Shown piece after piece: positions 9,093 through 17,131 of a stretch of DNA of 17,229 bases. Source of the DNA: Rickettsiales bacterium. GTDB lineage: Bacteria; Pseudomonadota; Alphaproteobacteria; Rickettsiales; JALZUV01. The notes under the pieces are model-generated. The model was not told the origin of the DNA, ran no database searches, and saw only the letters and a program-made list of their open reading frames with translations. The translations under genes and the position numbers were made by a program. The stretch is from the NCBI GenBank assembly GCA_023301245.1, contig JALZUV010000137.1, positions 1-17,229 on the forward strand, given 5' to 3'. Every line of letters starts with the position of its first letter. Within the stretch, counting starts at the first letter, position 1.

Positions 9093-10334
9093 ATGTCTAA
9101 TTATATAAAAACTAGAGCTCTAAGGGTTGATCAGCCTTTCGGTGAATTTTTCGTTGTTCAACTAAGTGCAGAAGAGTTGCTCAGCTTAACTTTCAGCGAC
9201 TCCTATCGTGAAGATGAAAGTAAACTGACTGGTAGTCAGAGGGCTATAAGCATCCAGAGAAAAAAGCTTTTGGGGGCTTATATTAAAAGCAGAGATTGTG
9301 CATTTCCTAATTCAATAATATTGGCTGCCAATTACACTGAGGAGGGGCTTCTTAATATCGAAAAAGAGAAACGTTGGAAAGTGGAAGTCACTAACGAAGG
9401 TAGTTCAGAACCTGAATATTCTCTTGTCATTCCTGAATGTGTTAAACTATCTGCAATTATAGATGGGCAACATAGAATTGCTGGCTTTGAAGAGTCTTCA
9501 GAGGAGTTTAAAGGAATGAATTTAGTTTGTTCTGTTTATCTCGATTTGCCCCCTTCTCTTCAAGCTTTTCTCTTTGCAACAATTAATCTAAACCAGCAGC
9601 CAGTGACAAAAAATCACGCGTATGGGCTATTTGCTTATGAACTATCGGAAGGTCAGGTTGAAAGTTGGAGTCCTGATAAGGTGGCTATTTCGATAGCTAA
9701 TGAGATGCATAAGCGAGGAGCCTTTTTTAAGGGTCGGTTAAAGAATGCAGCAATAAACTCTATCAAATCTATTCGGAAGGGGCCTGAATGGAATGTTTCT
9801 GTTGCGGCAGTGGTGGATTCCGTGCTTCGACTAATTTCAAAAAAGCCAAAATTTGATAGACTGGCTTTAAGAGAGGCCTCGAAAGGAAGCATATTACGTT
9901 CGAATTTGCAAGATGACGGAGCACCACTCAGGGAGTTGTATTTGAACAATTTCGATGAGGTTGTATTTGATATTGTAGAGAACTGTTTTTCCTCAATCAT
10001 CAAGGTGAACCCTTCTGTTACCGAAGGCGGGCAATGTTTAACTAAAACTGTTGGAATACAGGGTGTTTTTGAATTCCTAAGTTTCTATATCACAAATTCA
10101 ATTGAAAAAAAGGGGAGTCTTAAAGATGTCGACTTGAGTGAAGATCAATTTGTCAGTCTATTGACAAATATGGATAAAGTCGATTTTACGCTTCCGATGT
10201 TTATGGCATCAAGTGCTGTAGGGAAAAGAAAAGTTAAAGATACCTTGCTATATATTTCGGGTTTAAAATCTTTGCAAGAGCTATCAGGAGATCAAGAATT
10301 ATGTGAATATCTTAGTGAAGTTGGCCAAGCGTAA
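9093..10334 (+). CDS. DGQHR-domain protein (DndB-related superfamily, distinct from DndB)
   Basis: This 413-residue protein carries the motif DGQHR at residues 124-128, followed by the typical IAGFEES region and by FATINLNQQPVTK at about 166-178, another signature of DGQHR proteins. The N-terminal part has the family pattern QRKKLLGAYI...FPNSIILA at about 55-78. DGQHR proteins include DndB, a regulator of phosphorothioate operons, and relatives in other DNA modification and defence loci; the biochemical role of most is unknown. It differs from the DndB at 15325-16422: it lacks the FPAIRGTQAGREYY-type N-terminus and is longer. It starts 8 bp after the membrane protein gene, as the last gene of the restriction operon, and its 3' end overlaps the convergent dndA by 36 bp. 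It may regulate restriction or work with the membrane protein; both ideas are inference. Confidence 0.85.
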   Translation: MSNYIKTRALRVDQPFGEFFVVQLSAEELLSLTFSDSYREDESKLTGSQRAISIQRKKLLGAYIKSRDCAFPNSIILAANYTEEGLLNIEKEKRWKVEVTNEGSSEPEYSLVIPECVKLSAIIDGQHRIAGFEESSEEFKGMNLVCSVYLDLPPSLQAFLFATINLNQQPVTKNHAYGLFAYELSEGQVESWSPDKVAISIANEMHKRGAFFKGRLKNAAINSIKSIRKGPEWNVSVAAVVDSVLRLISKKPKFDRLALREASKGSILRSNLQDDGAPLRELYLNNFDEVVFDIVENCFSSIIKVNPSVTEGGQCLTKTVGIQGVFEFLSFYITNSIEKKGSLKDVDLSEDQFVSLLTNMDKVDFTLPMFMASSAVGKRKVKDTLLYISGLKSLQELSGDQELCEYLSEVGQA

Positions 10335-11462
10335 GTGCACTTGTTTTATTTCTTTTACGGTTAGTTTTATGTCCTCTGATTGTGTTTCAAGGCCAAGAGC
10401 GAGTCTGATATTTGATATTGGTTCTGATGCAATAGAATCAATAACGTGAGAGGGCTCAATTTTTTCGCTGGTGCATGCGGAACCAGTTGAAAAGGCTAGT
10501 TGATTGCTCAGCGAAGCAACAAGTGCTTCGGCGTCAACGGGTGGGAGGTTGATGTTGAGGATGCCAGCAACACGCTTGTCCAGGTGACCATTGACGCTAG
10601 ATCCTGGAATTCCCTCAAGTAGAGCATTTTGTAGCTCGTCTCTGAGTTTCCTGAGACGGGCTTGTTCTTTTTTCATTTCTTTGCATGCCAGTTCAACTGC
10701 AGCTCCGAAGCCGACGATGAGTGGTGTCGGGAGTGTTCCTGAACGGAAGCCTTTCTCGTGGCCACCACCGTGTTGGATAGGCTCAAGTTTAATCCTTGGG
10801 TTACTGCGACGAGCGTAGAGCATGCCGACGCCTTTGGGTCCATAGATCTTGTGTGACGATGCTGTGAGTAGGTCGATGTTCATTTTTTTGACATCGATTT
10901 TTTCTTTGCCGAGAGCTTGTGTTGCATCGGTCATAAAGAAGATGTCGTTCTCTTTACAGATAGCACCGATCGCTTCGATGTCTTGGATGATTCCGATCTC
11001 GTTATTTACCATCATGACTGAAACCATGACAGTATCTGGGCGTATGGCACCGGCTACTGATTGGGGATCTAGAATTCCTTCGGAGTCTACTGGAAGGATA
11101 GTAGTTTCGTAGCCGTTGTTCTCTAACCACTCAAAGCAATCTAACACTGCCTTGTGTTCGGTAGCAACGGTGATGAAGTGCTTGCCTTTCTTCTCGTTAG
11201 CCATCGCACACCCTTTGATCGCGAGATTGATGGCCTCAGTAGCTCCTGAGGTAAAGACAATCTCTTGGGAGCGGGCATTGATAGCCTTGGCCAATTTATC
11301 TCTAGCGTCTTCCACTGCGGTAGAAGCGGTATTGCCATAGCTGTGACTTTTAGACGCAGGGTTACCGAAGTGCTCGGTAAAGTAGGGGAGCATGACCTTC
11401 ATCACTCTGGGGTCTACAGGTGTGGCGGAAGCGTAGTCCAGGTAGATAGGGTTATCGCTCAT
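10299..11462 (-). CDS. dndA: Cysteine desulfurase DndA (IscS/NifS-like)
   Basis: This is a 387-residue PLP-dependent aminotransferase-fold enzyme that removes sulfur from L-cysteine as a persulfide and supplies it for DNA phosphorothioation and for the iron-sulfur cluster of DndC. The start reads IYLDYASATPVDP, typical of NifS/IscS proteins. The PLP-binding lysine is K205 in SSHKIYGPKG, a cofactor-stacking His is H103 in ATEHKAVLD, and the catalytic cysteine is C330 in STGSACTS. All key residues are present, so it is probably active. It lies 6 bp after dndE as the last gene of the modification operon; in many dnd loci dndA is instead separate or replaced by the housekeeping IscS. The linkage to dndBCDE supports DndA over IscS. 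Its 3' end overlaps the opposing DGQHR gene. Confidence 0.93.
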   Translation of the reverse strand: MSDNPIYLDYASATPVDPRVMKVMLPYFTEHFGNPASKSHSYGNTASTAVEDARDKLAKAINARSQEIVFTSGATEAINLAIKGCAMANEKKGKHFITVATEHKAVLDCFEWLENNGYETTILPVDSEGILDPQSVAGAIRPDTVMVSVMMVNNEIGIIQDIEAIGAICKENDIFFMTDATQALGKEKIDVKKMNIDLLTASSHKIYGPKGVGMLYARRSNPRIKLEPIQHGGGHEKGFRSGTLPTPLIVGFGAAVELACKEMKKEQARLRKLRDELQNALLEGIPGSSVNGHLDKRVAGILNINLPPVDAEALVASLSNQLAFSTGSACTSEKIEPSHVIDSIASEPISNIRLALGLETQSEDIKLTVKEIKQVHLRLANFTKIFT

Positions 11463-11468
11463 ATGAGA

Positions 11469-11885
11469 TTACTTGTTTATGGTGTTGAGTAGACTTCCTA
11501 GTCCGGGGAGATCTCGCATACGGGCGCTGAGTAGTTCGAATCCTCGGTTCATATGGGCTACGAATAGTGCATTGAATTGTTCTGTTGAGCAGTCTTCTAA
11601 AAGGTCATTTTGTTTTAGCCAATCGGTTTCGCTGACCCATGTCCGAAGTAAAGCTACATAGACTGCGTCGTGTTCTCCAAGTAGCGTTCCTCGATTTATA
11701 TCTCGTCCATGTTCCTCTGAATCAAACGGGTCTTGAGGTGTTCCTGGTTCCTCAAGAGAGAGGGCGAATCCCATGCGTGCTAGAATATTGGGGGTTATAC
11801 CAGTTCTGGCCTTCATAAGACGCATTTTAGCGTCTACTGTATGGCAAAACGGTATACGTTGGATAGTTAATTCAAGCAGATTCAT
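11469..11885 (-). CDS. dndE: DNA sulfur modification protein DndE
   Basis: The gene lies between dndD and dndA and encodes a small protein of 138 residues from the chosen ATG at 11885. It reads LELTIQRIPFCHTVDAKMRL, then KARTGITPNILARMGFALSLEE, which fits DndE proteins, small DNA-binding members of the Dnd modification complex (binding to nicked DNA has been reported for the family). An upstream ATG at 11939 would add 18 residues, but it lies deep inside dndD, and family members normally begin near the LELTIQR segment. The chosen ATG overlaps the end of dndD by 14 bp and has GGGA just upstream. The extra length beyond the conserved core is a C-terminal region ending LPGLGSLLNTINK. It should act with DndC and DndD. 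Confidence 0.9.
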   Translation of the reverse strand: MNLLELTIQRIPFCHTVDAKMRLMKARTGITPNILARMGFALSLEEPGTPQDPFDSEEHGRDINRGTLLGEHDAVYVALLRTWVSETDWLKQNDLLEDCSTEQFNALFVAHMNRGFELLSARMRDLPGLGSLLNTINK

Positions 11886-13893
11886 TTTCCCAGAAGTAGG
11901 CGTCTTTAGTTGCTGTGGTATGTCCTTTTTTGTGGTCATAAACTAGGTGGTAAGATTGTGAGATGTGTTTGGATAAATCAGCGTAGAGCTTCTGGTCTAC
12001 TTCGGTGTCTGTAGATAGTAGTATAACTTGATGACCTGCATGCGGAAAATAATTTTCGATAAGGTTTTTACGATGATCTGAATCTAGTCGCCCAAGGGGC
12101 GTATCTATTACCACAGGTAGAGGGCGTCCAGAAGTGCGTGCTAAGCCCCAAAGCATGGCGATAGCGAAGATCTGTTTTTCTCCAGAAGAAAGATCTTCTC
12201 GTGGAATAGATCTGTCGTGCTCGTCAAGTAAAGTGACAGCGAATGTCTCGTGATCTATATTGATACCTTTTACGAAGTCCGACTTACGAGCGAGTCGATT
12301 GAAGCATTCAGTGACTTCGGACCTTAGAGCTTCAATTTTAGTTTTAGTAAGTTTCTTACGATAAACATCTAGAGCAGGCCCTAGTTTTTCTAAGTGGGCT
12401 AGTTTTTCAGCTTCTTTAGCTCCAGCTTTGAGACCTTTCTCAATCTTTTCTTTATCCCTATACAATTGGACCTTTTCGTTAGTAAGAGCTCGTAGAGCTT
12501 CCTGATTCACTTTGGCTTTGCCTTGGAGCTCACCTAGTTCTTTACTGCTTGATTTAAGGTCTTTTACAATAAAGGAAATATCTTCTTCAGCAGGGGCTTT
12601 TTCAAGGTCGCGGTTAATGTTGTGTAGCGCAATATGGAGCTCCTCAAGCTGTTGTGTTTCGGTTAGTAAAGTCTTGAGTTCGTTATCAGTGTTGTTTGTA
12701 GCAAGTTCAATGATATGAGCGGCTTCACGGTCTGACAGTTGATGAATCAGCGGGGCATTGCTAGCTTCAGAGACCTCTTGTAGGTAATTTCCTACATTTT
12801 TCTCGATGAAAGCTGTAATACAGGACTGTTCTTTTTGAGAGAGCTTAGCTGCAGCGTCGATGAGTTTTGTATGAAGTGAGTTGATATTCTTCGCAGCCGC
12901 TACAGATGCTTGAGCAAGTTGCTCCTGTTCTAATTGATCTATCATTTTCGCCCTAATTGTAGGGCAAAATGAAAAGGGTAGAGTGCTATCTGTAAGGGAT
13001 CTAATAGCGGCTTCTGCGTGCTGAATTCTTTCTTTGGTAAGTTCTACACGCTGTAGGTTTTCACTTCGCTTTGATGCAAAGCCGCCACCTTTTTTACTTA
13101 GTGATTTTTCTAACTTTGTGGTAGTGATTTGAACTCCGTCGAGCTGAGTTCTTAAATCGCTAGCTTCATCAGTAAGAAGAGCTTCAGTAGTTTCAATTTT
13201 TTTGAGTCTCTTTAGTAATTCATCTAAATTCTTTTTATATGCTTTCGGGTCAGCATCTTTTATCAGACGGGACTTATAGATCTTGAGGTCAGACTTGAGA
13301 GAAAGCACATTATCGATACCTAAAAGTGATTGAATAGCCTCAGCAATAGCGGCATTGCTAGAGAGGTCTTCAGCTATGTTTTTAATTTTTTCGCCATCAA
13401 AGAAAAATAACTGTGAAAGCCTTGCCGGAACAATGTCAGCAATAAATGATTCCCAATGTTCTGGGCTTATATCATTTAGCGGTGAACCATTTTTGTTCAC
13501 TTCAAAGCGTTCTGAAACTTTACCTTCAGATTTAACCTCCCAAGACCGTTCTACATAAAAAGTGCTTTTTTCACCATTGAGGATATGATCAAATTCAAGT
13601 CCAATGCGGGCGAAGTGCGCTGAAGTAGCAGCCCTTTTATTGCGGTGTAAGTGGCTTATTAGTTGCTGATTGTATTCTTGCTGTGTGACTTTACCCTCAA
13701 CAGATTGTTTTCCATAGAGAAGAAGGCGTGTAGCACCTAAAAAGGTAGTTTTGCCTGCACCATTTTTTCCACCAAATAGAATAATAGGGCGTCGAGTTTT
13801 AGAACCTCGTTCCTGGCGATTTGGAGAAAGATCAAATTCATTATAGCCAGCAAACAAACCATAATTCTCTAAAATCATTTTATTAATAATCAT
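11872..13893 (-). CDS. dndD: DNA sulfur modification protein DndD, SMC/Rad50-like ATPase
   Basis: This 673-residue ABC-type ATPase is built like SMC/Rad50. Walker A is GGKNGAGKTT at residues 41-50, close to the N-terminus. A long charged, coiled-coil-like middle follows (about 200-530, rich in Lys, Glu and Leu). At the C-terminus the ABC signature LSSGEKQ is at 568-574, and Walker B is VVIDTP with D597, followed by the D-loop GRLDSD. DndD hydrolyses ATP and is thought to alter DNA structure during sulfur insertion. A Rad50-type CxxC zinc hook is not seen in the middle of the coiled coil; FCPTIRAK has only one Cys. The start codon overlaps the dndC stop by 4 bp (ATGA) and has an AGGA ribosome binding site in the end of dndC. 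The stop overlaps dndE. All ATPase motifs look intact. Confidence 0.94.
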   Translation of the reverse strand: MIINKMILENYGLFAGYNEFDLSPNRQERGSKTRRPIILFGGKNGAGKTTFLGATRLLLYGKQSVEGKVTQQEYNQQLISHLHRNKRAATSAHFARIGLEFDHILNGEKSTFYVERSWEVKSEGKVSERFEVNKNGSPLNDISPEHWESFIADIVPARLSQLFFFDGEKIKNIAEDLSSNAAIAEAIQSLLGIDNVLSLKSDLKIYKSRLIKDADPKAYKKNLDELLKRLKKIETTEALLTDEASDLRTQLDGVQITTTKLEKSLSKKGGGFASKRSENLQRVELTKERIQHAEAAIRSLTDSTLPFSFCPTIRAKMIDQLEQEQLAQASVAAAKNINSLHTKLIDAAAKLSQKEQSCITAFIEKNVGNYLQEVSEASNAPLIHQLSDREAAHIIELATNNTDNELKTLLTETQQLEELHIALHNINRDLEKAPAEEDISFIVKDLKSSSKELGELQGKAKVNQEALRALTNEKVQLYRDKEKIEKGLKAGAKEAEKLAHLEKLGPALDVYRKKLTKTKIEALRSEVTECFNRLARKSDFVKGINIDHETFAVTLLDEHDRSIPREDLSSGEKQIFAIAMLWGLARTSGRPLPVVIDTPLGRLDSDHRKNLIENYFPHAGHQVILLSTDTEVDQKLYADLSKHISQSYHLVYDHKKGHTTATKDAYFWENESA

Positions 13894-15323
13894 TTTTCGA
13901 TTCCTGGTTGGTTTTGAGTTTCAGCGATCACTTCTTCGTATTTTCTCCAATCTTTATTTAATACAGAGTCGATCTTGTTGTATATTCCAGCGCGTCGAGT
14001 CATCCCTGAATGTTGACGTTCTACATCGAGTAGTTCACGTATGAGATGTGCGGGTAGGTCTGCATCTTCCGCTACTTCTCTGAGCAGCGATAATTCAGTT
14101 TTCCCCACTCCCGTGAAGTCTGCATCTTCGGTGTCATAATCTTTACCGGTTGCTTTGAGACATATATCAGGAAGAGAGTCCTCCCAGTCTCCTTCTTCGT
14201 GTAGCCATAACTGTCTAATTTTCACCAACTCTTCTTGTCTAATGAGTTGAGTAGAGTCATCGGGACCTTCTTCTTGAACTTGCTTTTGAGCCTCTAGGAC
14301 ACGCCGTAGAATTTCTTTTCTAAATTCTAATGTATATGGGCCCCATATCACGCGTTGATCTTTTTCGTTCTTGTTAGACGCATTTGCGACGTCGTGGAAC
14401 TCAACCTTTCCGTTTCTTCGTCGATGATCTCTGATGCCGGGCTTATTAGATGGAATTTGAGTATCTGTGAGCCAATCTCTGAGATCTAGCATAGGTTGCA
14501 TCCAGTCCTCCCCATTATCGATCATGGCTTCCATAGATCGATCCTTTTGAACCACAGTGCATGTCCAGCAACCGAAACGTCCGCCTCCACATGATGGAGT
14601 TGATTTATCGATCACTAGCGGGCATTCACCAGATTGAGCATTTCTATACATGGTCACGATAGCATCGTTTCTGCCTGCCCATGGGCTAGGAACAGCCATT
14701 AGATATTCCCACACGTCATTTGTATGCCAATCCTCAATAGGGGTAAATACGAGTGCGTTAGCAATATCTTTATGCCAAGAAATCATTGAACTTTTTTCTT
14801 TACGGTTATTCATTACCTGACCACGTGAGATACTTTCAGACTTCCTAGAACCAAGAAGAATCATTACTTCACCAAACTGAGCGATCTTGTTCTTAATAAA
14901 TGTTGTGGTAGGTGCGATTTTCATACGATCTGTACACCAACGAAAATTTGTGTATGGGGCAGGGATGCCCTTGCCGATCATATTAACCCAAAATGTATTT
15001 TTTATTTCAGGGGTGACCTTGTGAACTTCGATAGGGAGGTTGTCGCGTTTGGCTGCTTCGTCTATCTGACGGAGTGTAGTATCTAGCTGATTTATTACAG
15101 CGGGTGCTTCAACTAAAGTGTCTGAAGAAATTATGTAAATTTTTTTTTGTAGTTGCTCGGGGCTAAGATTTTTTAAAGCTGCCCAGACTATTTGGAGCAC
15201 ACATGACGAGTCTTTTCCTCCGCTGTATCCAATTACCCATGGCCGAGCTCCCTCAAGGTATGTCTCCTGAATTTTTAATTGAAGAGCTTTTAGTTTCTCT
15301 GCGGTAAGTTGTGATTCTTTCAT
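13890..15323 (-). CDS. dndC: DNA sulfur modification protein DndC, PAPS-reductase-like ATP pyrophosphatase
   Basis: This is a 477-residue protein of the PAPS reductase/adenine nucleotide alpha-hydrolase group. The PP-loop SGGKDS is at residues 34-39 and would bind and hydrolyse ATP to activate the DNA phosphate. Cysteines C130 (in FRWCTDRMK), C245, C252 and C255 (in SCGGGRFGCWTC) and also C234 are the likely iron-sulfur cluster ligands known to be needed in DndC. The C-terminal third (about 330-477) is charged and lacks an obvious catalytic motif. The gene starts 1 bp after the dndB stop, so translation is probably coupled, and its stop overlaps the dndD start by 4 bp. No key residue is missing, so the enzyme is expected to be active with sulfur supplied by DndA. 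Confidence 0.95.
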   Translation of the reverse strand: MKESQLTAEKLKALQLKIQETYLEGARPWVIGYSGGKDSSCVLQIVWAALKNLSPEQLQKKIYIISSDTLVEAPAVINQLDTTLRQIDEAAKRDNLPIEVHKVTPEIKNTFWVNMIGKGIPAPYTNFRWCTDRMKIAPTTTFIKNKIAQFGEVMILLGSRKSESISRGQVMNNRKEKSSMISWHKDIANALVFTPIEDWHTNDVWEYLMAVPSPWAGRNDAIVTMYRNAQSGECPLVIDKSTPSCGGGRFGCWTCTVVQKDRSMEAMIDNGEDWMQPMLDLRDWLTDTQIPSNKPGIRDHRRRNGKVEFHDVANASNKNEKDQRVIWGPYTLEFRKEILRRVLEAQKQVQEEGPDDSTQLIRQEELVKIRQLWLHEEGDWEDSLPDICLKATGKDYDTEDADFTGVGKTELSLLREVAEDADLPAHLIRELLDVERQHSGMTRRAGIYNKIDSVLNKDWRKYEEVIAETQNQPGIEK

Positions 15324-15324
15324 A

Positions 15325-16422
15325 TTATTGATTGAATTCTTTTTCTAGTTCTTGCTCTTCTGGTGTTAAAACCAGACCTAGTTGAACCTTTAGATAATTC
15401 GAGGTTAATGCGATGTTGTTATGCGATTTTGTAATACGCCCGTTTACGCCAGTGGATCGTCCTTGCCAATCAGGGTTTCCAAAACGATCCCAGTTAATGT
15501 CCTTAAGTTTTTTCAAAGCTTTTTTCCATTGTTTAGGTTCCATGGAAATAAGAGAGCTACCCAGTTTACCTAATGCTCTCATTGCAATTCCGTGAGCATG
15601 AATCGTTTCTTTTCTGAGCTCAGCAGTAGAAACTTCTCTTTTTCTTGCTAACTCCCAATCTTTTATATTTGAGCTTACATTAGTCCAATAATCTATTACG
15701 AGACGTATCTCTTCTTCGGTTACTTTTGAACCTTTCTTTTTACGTAATAAATCGCATGTAGATTGGTAAATAATACTTAATGTGAAGAGTTTTCTGGAGC
15801 GGTTTGAAATAGTGGTTTTTTCTTTTTCTGTAAGAGTATTGAAAACGTGAACCTCATTAATGACTCTTACCATCATGGTCGACATGGGGTCACGATGGTC
15901 ATATAGGATACTCAATGAGGTTGTGGGTCTAACAACATACCGATTAAGATCTGCAAATAACTGTTGGCTACGCTTAAGCCCTCTATCAACGTAAATTACT
16001 AATGAGATATGCTCATCATTGAGTGAAGGGTCTTCTTTGATGGCTTTCTCTAATGCCGCCCTTCTATGTTGGCCATCATTAACAAGGTAGGTAACCCCAT
16101 AAGCGATTTTGAGGACTCCTAGCTTTCGGTGTAAACCGTCCTCACCAAATGCTTGAAACTCTATTTGACTATCGACCGATACTGTCAAAGAAGAAAATGC
16201 GTAGGTATTTCTGTTGTTTACTATGTAATCTGTAATCGCTGGGATGCGAGCTTTGTTAAGAGTTCTTTGAGCCCTTAGGTCAGCAGGGAGCTCTTCGTCG
16301 TCATTAGCCGAGATAATGCCAACAGCCACTTTGATTGTAGGCATAGCTACGTAGTATTCTCTACCTGCTTGAGTGCCTCGAATCGCTGGAAATGAAAGTT
16401 CGTATCCTTCTTCAGTTTTCAT
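15325..16422 (-). CDS. dndB: DNA sulfur modification protein / regulator DndB
   Basis: This 365-residue DGQHR protein opens with FPAIRGTQAGREYYVAMP, the N-terminal signature of DndB, and has NDGQHRRAALEKA with DGQHR at 116-120. Further family features are FADLNRYVVRPTTS at about 165-178 and a basic C-terminal region. In studied dnd systems DndB is not essential for sulfur insertion but represses the dnd operon by binding near its promoter, and its loss changes modification frequency. Here it is the first gene of dndBCDEA, so autoregulation is likely. The ATG at 16422 fits the family start and has no Shine-Dalgarno sequence; the predicted promoter lies so close that the mRNA may have a very short leader. 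It is a different clade from the DGQHR protein at 9093-10334. Confidence 0.93.
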   Translation of the reverse strand: MKTEEGYELSFPAIRGTQAGREYYVAMPTIKVAVGIISANDDEELPADLRAQRTLNKARIPAITDYIVNNRNTYAFSSLTVSVDSQIEFQAFGEDGLHRKLGVLKIAYGVTYLVNDGQHRRAALEKAIKEDPSLNDEHISLVIYVDRGLKRSQQLFADLNRYVVRPTTSLSILYDHRDPMSTMMVRVINEVHVFNTLTEKEKTTISNRSRKLFTLSIIYQSTCDLLRKKKGSKVTEEEIRLVIDYWTNVSSNIKDWELARKREVSTAELRKETIHAHGIAMRALGKLGSSLISMEPKQWKKALKKLKDINWDRFGNPDWQGRSTGVNGRITKSHNNIALTSNYLKVQLGLVLTPEEQELEKEFNQ

Positions 16423-16429
16423 AATGAAA
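16417..16429. promoter_or_regulatory. Small palindrome over the dndB start codon
   Basis: TTTCAT (16417-16422) and ATGAAA (16424-16429) form a perfect inverted repeat around a single base. It covers the dndB start codon and the predicted transcription start. It could be an operator half-pair, but because one arm is the coding start ATGAAA it may be accidental. Confidence 0.2.
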
Positions 16430-16430
16430 C

Positions 16431-16535
16431 GGAAGATATTGCCACATGGAAGTTTGTCAATTAATTTTGGAAGTTGTTTTTATAACTTCCAGAGCTGGTT
16501 GGTAAAATCAAATTTTTGGAAGGGGGATGGAAGTG
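16431..16535. repeat. Cluster of TGGAAG(TT) motifs upstream of dndB, possible operator array
   Basis: The octamer TGGAAGTT occurs at 16447-16454 and 16468-16475 and inverted (AACTTCCA) at 16484-16491. Shorter copies are GGAAG at 16431-16435, TGGAAG at 16517-16522 and TGGAAGTG at 16528-16535. The second copy and the inverted one form a hairpin-capable inverted repeat, GGAAGTT (16469-16475) and AACTTCC (16484-16490), with an 8-nt loop. The cluster covers the predicted dndB promoter. It may be the binding site of DndB or another regulator; this is inferred from position. The published Salmonella-type DndB site (TACG-N10-CGTA) is not seen here. Confidence 0.45.
16433..16460 (-). promoter_or_regulatory. 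Probable promoter of the dndBCDEA operon
   Basis: On the minus strand TTGACA (complement of 16455-16460) and TATCTT (complement of 16433-16438) are separated by 16 bp. The -35 is a perfect sigma70 consensus. The start of transcription would fall near 16426, only a few bases before the dndB ATG at 16422, giving a nearly leaderless mRNA. A TGGAAGTT copy at 16447-16454 lies in the spacer, and another GGAAG (16431-16435) overlaps the -10, so a repressor bound there would block RNA polymerase. Confidence 0.5.
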
Positions 16536-16607
16536 GTGTTTCCCAAGGATTACGCGCAGCGTGTCCTCTAAATTAATGGTTATTTGATTTCTGCTGTTAG
16601 CTCAAGT

Positions 16608-17131
16608 TTAGTTATTATTCTTAATGAAGCCCATTGGTGATTGAGAGCCTAAGGATGAGTGTTTTCTTATTGTGTTATAGAAGCCTTCGATGTGCTCGAA
16701 AATATGGTTCTTAGCTTCTTCTCGCGTTTCGAAATAGCTGCAGTCTGCTAGGGTTTTTCGCTAAAGCGTTGAGAAAACACTTTCGTAGGTGACGTTGTCG
16801 TAGCAGTTGACTTTTCTTGACATGGATTGAAGTCATGAATTTTCAGTTGGTTTCTTAGCAAATGGCGACTGTATTGACTGCCTCGATCAGAGTGAAACAT
16901 GGATACCTCCACGAGGTACCGGCCATTGATTGATAGCCTTTTTAAGAGCTTCGGTGAGGGTGATTGTAGGAATTGCTCCGCTGGTTTGATATCCTAGAAT
17001 AGCTCTTGACTAGAGATAGATAACCACAGAGAGGTAGAGCCAGCCTTCTTTGGTCGGGATGTAGGTAATATCGGCTATGAGAACCTTTGCAAAGTGCTTG
17101 GACTTCAGCTCATCGAGTTGATTAAGGCTGT
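16608..17131 (-). pseudogene. Degraded IS3-family transposase (orfB, DDE integrase core), 3' part
   Basis: Read on the minus strand, this is the C-terminal part of an IS3 OrfB. It begins at the right with KVLIADITYIPTKEGWLYL (first catalytic Asp in ADITY), and an in-frame TAG stop at 17010-17012 replaces the Tyr expected in a DLYSR-type segment. It continues with SRAILGYQTSG and FHSDRGSQYS (second Asp). A frameshift near 16825 follows, then SRKVNCYDN and YESVFSTL (catalytic Glu in YES), an in-frame TAG near 16781, and KNHIFEHIEGFYN...RKHSSLGSQSP down to the TAA at 16608-16610. With two stops and a frameshift it is inactive. OrfA and the OrfB N-terminus are missing, cut off by the next IS3 element. 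A possible outer end of the old element, TGGTGTTTCCCAAGG at 16534, vaguely resembles an IS3 terminus but is not proven. Confidence 0.85.

Noticed and set aside
9653..10003. Minus-strand open frame of 116 codons inside the DGQHR gene
   Set aside because: It overlaps a well-supported DGQHR coding region and has no recognisable motif or ribosome binding site.
11886..11939. Longer dndE start at 11939
   Set aside because: It would add 18 residues read from inside dndD without family similarity. The ATG at 11885 begins next to the conserved LELTIQR segment and gives the usual small overlap.
16423..16533. TACG-N10-CGTA site known for Salmonella-type DndB
   Set aside because: No such pattern is found in the dndB upstream region; the repeats present have a different sequence.
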